From Sphingomonas sp. OV641 (GTDB lineage: Bacteria > Pseudomonadota > Alphaproteobacteria > Sphingomonadales > Sphingomonadaceae), in the NCBI RefSeq assembly GCF_900109205.1, contig NZ_FNZB01000003.1, positions 372,001 through 436,000 on the forward strand: a stretch of DNA of 64,000 nucleotides, in the 5' to 3' direction. Made by a program: the position numbers and the translations under genes. The notes below the pieces were generated by a model that saw nothing but the letters and a program-made list of their open reading frames with translations, searched no databases and was not told the DNA's origin. Below, in pieces: positions 59,128 to 64,000 of this stretch (position 1 is the stretch's first letter; every line of letters begins with the position of its first letter).

Positions 59128-59895
59128 ATGTCCGATAGCGCTCAAGAGTTAGTCATCACAGGCGGGCGTTGGTCGCTGGAGAATCAAGACACGCCAGCCG
59201 TTTTGCCCACGTTCGACTTCGACTTTCCGTCCACCGATGCCGAGTTCGTCATCTTGCCAGGCGCGAAGCAGCGCAACGATGTGACCGTTCCGAAGAGCCC
59301 GCCTTTCGCAGGAATTGTCCTGTTAAATTTCTTTTTCAAGAAGAAGGTAGTTCGGGTCGGTACCGGATTCTTCTGCGACCAGCGAGTGGTCCTGACTGCG
59401 CGTCATAATCTCGAGCCCGCAACTTACGATTCGGCCGGCGTCTGGGTCGCCTTCGACGCGTCCCGAAACCCCAGTGCGCAGCGTCTTACGATCCTCTCGC
59501 ACGCCAAACATCCTGTGCTCGACCTGTGCGTGCTGATCACCAAGGAAGACGCACCAGGCGTTTTCCGCCTCGCTGCCAATGGCGCACCGCCTTCGCACGG
59601 GGCGGCGGTCGCGGGCTACGGCTTTCCCTATTCGAACGGCCATTCGCGGCTCAGCGTGGCCGATGGCCCGGTTCTTTATGGGCAGGACCATGCGATTGGC
59701 TACAAGATCAACACCCGACCGGGAGACAGTGGCGCTCCGATTTTTCATGCAACCGGCGGCACCACGGCAGCGCTCGGCATTCACACCGAGGCGCCGGCGG
59801 GGGGCTCTGTCCTCAATGCGGGCCTCCGCTTCGACGACGCAATTCTCGCCGAGGTCGCCAACCTGATCGCCTTCGCCCAATCTTCTGTGCCGTGA
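59128..59895 (+). CDS. trypsin-like serine peptidase
   Basis: 255 residues; GGGAGG precedes the ATG. Catalytic triad: His93 in VLTARHNL, Asp132 in HPVLDLCVL, Ser201 in TRPGDSGAPIF. Chymotrypsin fold without a visible signal peptide or PDZ domain. Overlaps nothing but sits 8 bases from the lipoprotein gene, so they are likely cotranscribed. Confidence 0.88.
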   Translation: MSDSAQELVITGGRWSLENQDTPAVLPTFDFDFPSTDAEFVILPGAKQRNDVTVPKSPPFAGIVLLNFFFKKKVVRVGTGFFCDQRVVLTARHNLEPATYDSAGVWVAFDASRNPSAQRLTILSHAKHPVLDLCVLITKEDAPGVFRLAANGAPPSHGAAVAGYGFPYSNGHSRLSVADGPVLYGQDHAIGYKINTRPGDSGAPIFHATGGTTAALGIHTEAPAGGSVLNAGLRFDDAILAEVANLIAFAQSSVP

Positions 59896-59903
59896 GGGAC
59901 GTC

Positions 59904-61250
59904 ATGACGAAGATCGCTGTTCTTCTAGTTGCTGCCGCAACCATGTCCGGATGCGCGCAGGGGCTGCCGGGCCTCAGGCCGTTGAGTTATGCGACACCGG
60001 GCGAGGCGCGCGTCTTCGTTTCGGGCGACCCGTGCATCCACGAGCCGGCGGGCCAAGAGTCTGCGGGCTTGCTCGCGACGATCGCGACAACCGCGGTCTC
60101 GGCGTTGCTCGACAGTTTTGGTAACACCTTGAACAAGGCGGCCGAAGGCGGCAACTTGCCCACCGCCGTTGCCACGAAAAACCTGACGCTGTTGCCAGGT
60201 GAAATTCCAGCCTGCATCACGTTCGTCCGCGGTTCGTTCACAGCTAGGAAGGGAGGCAAGATCGTCGATCTCGGCTCACGCCTTTGGCAGCCCGGAGATC
60301 CGCTCGCCGCCGAAAAGAAGGCGCGGCTGGACAGCTTGTTCGTCCCCGCCGTCTACCGGCTCGATCAGTTCGTGCAACTGCGCCTGGTCGAGGCGCCGGG
60401 ACGTCGCGCGCTTACCTATTTCCCAACCTTCGTGCTGATCGACCAGTCACTCGACGAGTCGAAGAGGGGCAGCCGAGACCTCACGGTCAGCCTCAAGTTC
60501 ACCAAGCCTGGCGTCCCGGAGGCAGGCGGCGCGGTGCTGATCCCCGACCGCAAAATCGGCGAAGGGGAAATTTTTGATCTCGACTCTAGGACTGGGCGTC
60601 CCCGCTACGAGGCGCCTTGGTTCACCTTCCCAAACGCAATCGCCAACCCGACTGGGGCGACCGACAAGAGTAACGGTGCGGCCAAGCCGAAGGACACGCG
60701 GCAGGCGGCCGGAACCGGCGGCATGATCGGCGGTGCCGGCATCGGAGGGGTCGGCGCGGATGTCCCGGGCGGCACCATTCCGCCGCAACCCGGCACGCAG
60801 AAGGTCGACCCTTATTCCAAGAGCGCCACTGCCGTTCCCATTACGGTCAGCATCACCAGCGTCGAAGCGCGCCCGAGCAAACCCGGACTGGCGTTTGCCG
60901 CCAGCGTATTCAATGGGGCCAAGCCGGCCATCAACAGCGCGATCGCGCCGCTGATCAGTTCGGACGCAGCGGACACGCTGGAAGTGGCGGAGTTAAGTCT
61001 TAATGCGGACTATGCGACCAGCTTGGGCGCCGCCCGCGCAGCGCTGATCAATTATTGCGACGGTGTCAGTAAAGATAACACAGTGGCCGGCCGGGCAGAC
61101 CGGATCGCCAAGTCCTCAGGGGCGCGTGCCGCTCAGTTCAAGGCCAACGGCGCCGCCATCAAGATCGGTGTGTCGCAGCCCTTTGCGGCAATTGTCGAAA
61201 TCTCGGACGAAATACGCGACAAGGCAGCGCTTCCGGCCTGCGCGGCCTAA
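59904..61250 (+). CDS. predicted lipoprotein of unknown function
   Basis: 448 residues from the ATG at 59904, preceded by GAGGGA; the frame is open further upstream as a shadow of the protease gene. A hydrophobic leader ends in a lipobox MSGC (Cys17). The middle is Gly-rich (GGMIGGAGIGGVGADVPGG). No family recognised. It may be an outer-membrane partner of the neighbouring enzymes. Confidence 0.75.
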   Translation: MTKIAVLLVAAATMSGCAQGLPGLRPLSYATPGEARVFVSGDPCIHEPAGQESAGLLATIATTAVSALLDSFGNTLNKAAEGGNLPTAVATKNLTLLPGEIPACITFVRGSFTARKGGKIVDLGSRLWQPGDPLAAEKKARLDSLFVPAVYRLDQFVQLRLVEAPGRRALTYFPTFVLIDQSLDESKRGSRDLTVSLKFTKPGVPEAGGAVLIPDRKIGEGEIFDLDSRTGRPRYEAPWFTFPNAIANPTGATDKSNGAAKPKDTRQAAGTGGMIGGAGIGGVGADVPGGTIPPQPGTQKVDPYSKSATAVPITVSITSVEARPSKPGLAFAASVFNGAKPAINSAIAPLISSDAADTLEVAELSLNADYATSLGAARAALINYCDGVSKDNTVAGRADRIAKSSGARAAQFKANGAAIKIGVSQPFAAIVEISDEIRDKAALPACAA

Positions 61251-61420
61251 CGGAAGCGCTCAGGACTAGGGGCGGGCGCTCGGAATGCTTCAAGTCACAG
61301 GTCGGCTGTCGGGCTGAATGCTCATAGTAAATCTTATGATACCCGCTGCTGGGAAGCAAGAAAACGGCGGCGAGATGCAGTGCGGTCTGTCTGCTTGATC
61401 GACTACGGTCTGGTCTGGCT

Positions 61421-62866
61421 TCAGCCCATTTTCACGTCGATCTTCATAACGGCATCCCCCGGCTGGCCTCGGACTTCGATCGTTACTCCGGACCAGACGT
61501 TTCCCGGCATATTGAGCGGGGGGGCGGTGTCATGGCCAATGCTGCGTTTGTCTCCCAGTGGATAGAGGTCGCTCTCGTCGCCGCGGTTGGGACTGTTAAA
61601 CACGCGCGCAAGGTCACGGCGCCCGTCAGCCTGGATTAGTTCAATTGCCAGCTTACGTTCCTCATTCACGTTGGCGATCGCCTCGTCGACGACATAGATG
61701 GCTATACCTTGATCGGGCAGGAACGCGTCCTGCCCTCCCCGCCGCCGGTACTCGACGACAATATACTGGCGTTCGTTCATCACGTCAGGATTCTGAATGA
61801 CGATCGCGTCGCCGCCCTCAGCGGCGGGGCGCAGCGCGATGCCAGCAACGGATGTCTGGATTACCTCAGGATTGATCCAGCCATGAAACATGCGCAGCAT
61901 GCCATTCGGCAGCGTTGGGGTCATGCCGCCGTCCCCCCATGAGCCAGACGCCATCAGGCAATAATCGCCGAGACCATTCGAGCGGAAATTAGCGACTTGC
62001 CCGGTGTCGTAGTAGTCTGCCCAGCGTGCGGCGAGATGGCCCCATTCGTGCGCGCATACTCCGACATGGCAGTCCTCAGGCACGGTGAGATACGTGGAAG
62101 CGCGGATCCCATTGCCAACATCCACTCCGCCGTTTGGGATGACCCACTTGTGGCTCCAGATGTCGTTTCGTTCGCTGGTCATCTCGGCGCCACCACCGGC
62201 GTGAATCACGAACAGGGCCGTCACCGCGCCCTCATCCAGCACGTCGAAGCCCGACATGTCGACGCCGGCACCAAGTGCGGCCAGCACGGCGTCGTGCGCC
62301 ATCCCCTGCGCATTGCGCGGAAAGGTCCCGTCCATGCCGGAGGTCCCGTCGGCGTAGAAGCTGATGGGATGGGGCATGCGGAACCAGCCATGGACGCTGC
62401 CGGTGACGTCGATCCCGCCGCCGTTCGGCGCCCAGCGACTAATCAGACGGTAATAGTCCCGCATGCTACCGGTCGGGAACACCTTGTTTGTGCTGAAAAG
62501 CATCTGTTGAAAATAGGCTGGGTTTAGGTCCTGTTGATGCTGCCGGTCAGGGAAATCGACCAGCAGCACGACCGTAGGTATTTCCCCCTCCAGTTGCCGC
62601 GGCGGCCGGTCAATTTTCATCGCCTCAGGATTTCTCGGGCCGGTTTCGGTCGCCCCGTCGTCAAGCCCTTGGTATTTTCCACCGCGCCGGTTGGCGCGCC
62701 AGACGGCCAGGAATTGCTCGAACGTAGTCTCGGGAAGCAGCCGCTCCTCGGCGATCAGCGCCAAATAGCGCGCGTGAAGCTTGGAAAGCAGGTAAGGCGA
62801 CGGTGGAACCCGACATTGCGCCTTGTGGCAGCTATCGATCCCGAAAGGCTTCAGGGCAATCCGCAT
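61421..62866 (-). CDS. M6-like metalloprotease
   Basis: 481 residues from the ATG at 62866, preceded by GGAG; three upstream in-frame ATGs are possible. [16 protein letters not shown] is typical for M6 (immune inhibitor A-like) catalytic domains. [20 protein letters not shown] holds zinc-binding HEWGH (273-277). A beta-rich C-terminal part follows. No signal peptide is visible. It converges on the lipoprotein gene and follows the matrixin-like gene on the same strand. Confidence 0.87.
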   Translation of the reverse strand: MRIALKPFGIDSCHKAQCRVPPSPYLLSKLHARYLALIAEERLLPETTFEQFLAVWRANRRGGKYQGLDDGATETGPRNPEAMKIDRPPRQLEGEIPTVVLLVDFPDRQHQQDLNPAYFQQMLFSTNKVFPTGSMRDYYRLISRWAPNGGGIDVTGSVHGWFRMPHPISFYADGTSGMDGTFPRNAQGMAHDAVLAALGAGVDMSGFDVLDEGAVTALFVIHAGGGAEMTSERNDIWSHKWVIPNGGVDVGNGIRASTYLTVPEDCHVGVCAHEWGHLAARWADYYDTGQVANFRSNGLGDYCLMASGSWGDGGMTPTLPNGMLRMFHGWINPEVIQTSVAGIALRPAAEGGDAIVIQNPDVMNERQYIVVEYRRRGGQDAFLPDQGIAIYVVDEAIANVNEERKLAIELIQADGRRDLARVFNSPNRGDESDLYPLGDKRSIGHDTAPPLNMPGNVWSGVTIEVRGQPGDAVMKIDVKMG

Positions 62867-62964
62867 CGCAATCTCCATCGTTGTGGGTCTGGTCGACATG
62901 CGTCGCAAAGAGCCATTATGCCGCTCGCTGTCCGGAGAAGGTTGCCGCGCACTTAGTTGCCGCC

Positions 62965-63939
62965 TCACGGATAGAGTTGGGCGATATAGGCGCGGTCGCT
63001 CTCAGAAAGGTCTTGGCCCGGCCGAAAGGGCTGGCCCGTCTTGAAGAGTTCCGCCGGAAGCGAATATGTCATCACCGAATCAAGGTCGAGCGCGCGCGCG
63101 CCTGGATAGGATCCGATCGCGAAGAAGTTTAGCTGCGTCGTCTGGTCATCCCAGTTCATCTTGCTCCGACTAAAATTTAGTACCGCTTCGCGGTCCCAGA
63201 TGTCCCGCGCTCTAGGATTCTGATGCTCGTGGGCGAGCCCCAGCGCATGGCCGATCTCGTGGAGATAGCCGCCTCGTGCTCCCGGCTGGTCGACCGGAAA
63301 GCCCAAGTGCATAGTTGCTTCATCCGCTGGTACGCGAAGCGCATTACGTCCGACATAGGAGAAGTTTTCGAACGTTGAGGGAAAGCTTACCCGGATGTCC
63401 GACGCACCTGACGAGACGTAGCGAACCTTGACGTTAGCACTCTTGAGCCATTCGCCCATGGTTTCCTGAAACAGGTTCTTTTGCGCGTTACCGCCGCCGA
63501 GGAAGCGGACTCGCAAAGTTGAGCCGACCGGCCAAAGCGCCGCGTTTGGATCGGGTTGGAACGTCCGCGATTGTTCGAAATCGAGGCTTTGAACCTCAGG
63601 AGCAGCTACTTGCGACGGCGATCGGAACGGTTCCAGCTTGGCTAAGGCGATGCCGATCACCATCGGATGATCGCTCTTGACGATCATAGCGGTTTGGAAG
63701 GCACCGCCAGACTCAAGGTTGGGTGCGTTGGACTTCTTCAGGCCCAGCCAGCGTCCAAGGCTCGCGAGCCAACCGGTGTTGCCGCTGTTGCCGAACCTAT
63801 ATTCGAACCGGCCCGGCCTTAGAACGCGAGCGATCACGGTGCGATTGGGATTGCCTAGGGCTTGGGCGAGCTGGGCATCGCCAGCGATCGCGGATTGCAG
63901 GGTCGCCAGCGGCACCTCGAGAACCACCACGTCCGTCAT
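62965..63939 (-). CDS. matrixin/astacin-like zinc metalloprotease
   Basis: 324 residues from the ATG at 63939. [16 protein letters not shown] gives the long zinc motif HExxHxxGxxH (His227, His231, His237), and DSVMTYSLP is the Met-turn. The frame remains open upstream to the window edge with protein-like sequence (LNSQIGAEAIAKGAQEFELA), so the true start could be outside the window. No signal peptide is seen in the part present. Located 98 bases before the M6-like gene. Confidence 0.85.
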   Translation of the reverse strand: MTDVVVLEVPLATLQSAIAGDAQLAQALGNPNRTVIARVLRPGRFEYRFGNSGNTGWLASLGRWLGLKKSNAPNLESGGAFQTAMIVKSDHPMVIGIALAKLEPFRSPSQVAAPEVQSLDFEQSRTFQPDPNAALWPVGSTLRVRFLGGGNAQKNLFQETMGEWLKSANVKVRYVSSGASDIRVSFPSTFENFSYVGRNALRVPADEATMHLGFPVDQPGARGGYLHEIGHALGLAHEHQNPRARDIWDREAVLNFSRSKMNWDDQTTQLNFFAIGSYPGARALDLDSVMTYSLPAELFKTGQPFRPGQDLSESDRAYIAQLYP

Positions 63940-64000
63940 CGCTAGTTCGAATTCCTGGGCGCCCTTGGCAATCGCCTCGGCTCCAATCTGGGAATTGAGA

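Noticed and set aside
44677..64000. CRISPR array
   Set aside because: No regularly spaced direct repeats were seen in the accessory region or elsewhere in the window.

Overview
The window is GC-rich chromosomal DNA from an alphaproteobacterium, most likely a member of the Sphingomonadales (Sphingomonas-like). This rests on the mix of families seen: HWE-type sensor kinase, COQ9-FeoA-FeoB order, MetX-MetW, OYE, FkbM and CgeB-type glycosyltransferases, and the frequent TGCCGGG...CCCGGCA intergenic hairpin. No rRNA or species-diagnostic gene is present, so the assignment is inference.

Layout. 1-26.8 kb is mostly core and housekeeping sequence. It holds the end of a YdcF-like gene, PlsC, prephenate dehydrogenase and HisC, divergent from a metX-metW pair. 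A single-domain response regulator then meets an HWE histidine kinase tail to tail. Next come a small lipoprotein, a COQ9-FeoA-FeoB-SSB run, a DMT exporter divergent from an old-yellow-enzyme reductase, an FkbM methyltransferase and a PAS-PAS hybrid kinase. From 24.5 down to 16.7 kb lies a tightly coupled seven-gene minus-strand operon: two sugar-nucleotide epimerases, a GT4, three related CgeB-type glycosyltransferases (the last fused in frame to a UDP-xylose-synthase-like SDR) and a 55-codon gene. After a phosphatase, a DUF1003 protein and an MDR dehydrogenase comes dnaA.

28.7-38.6 kb is a second glycan locus that appears to deal in sulfated sugars. A 1172-residue protein joins a beta-sandwich-like N-terminus, a GT2 and a sulfotransferase. 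It is divergent from a run made of a sulfotransferase-like gene, a three-repeat GT2-GT4 fusion, an epimerase and a second sulfotransferase-like gene.

38.7-44.7 kb returns to core genes: YchF, a 2OG-Fe(II) oxygenase, ObgE, a TetR regulator, a GNAT, the L21-L27 operon with a textbook terminator, HspQ and tRNA-Ser(CGA).

Just 3' of the tRNA the character changes. 44.7 to about 55 kb looks like a decayed integrated element. It carries a primase and primase-helicase in two frames, a DUF5655 nuclease-like protein, a 5'-truncated DNA methyltransferase, several unrecognised proteins (two membrane-anchored, one DUF4145, a possible nuclease/effector pair) and the C-terminal remnant of a tyrosine integrase.

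55.3-64.0 kb is an unusual cluster: an animal-type haem peroxidase, an M4 (thermolysin-like) peptidase, a trypsin-like protease and a lipoprotein on the plus strand. An M6-like and a matrixin/astacin-like metalloprotease converge on it. None of the five enzymes has an obvious N-terminal signal peptide, although their families usually act outside the cytoplasm. This cluster is the best candidate here for an undescribed system; the fused CgeB operon and the sulfated-glycan locus come next.
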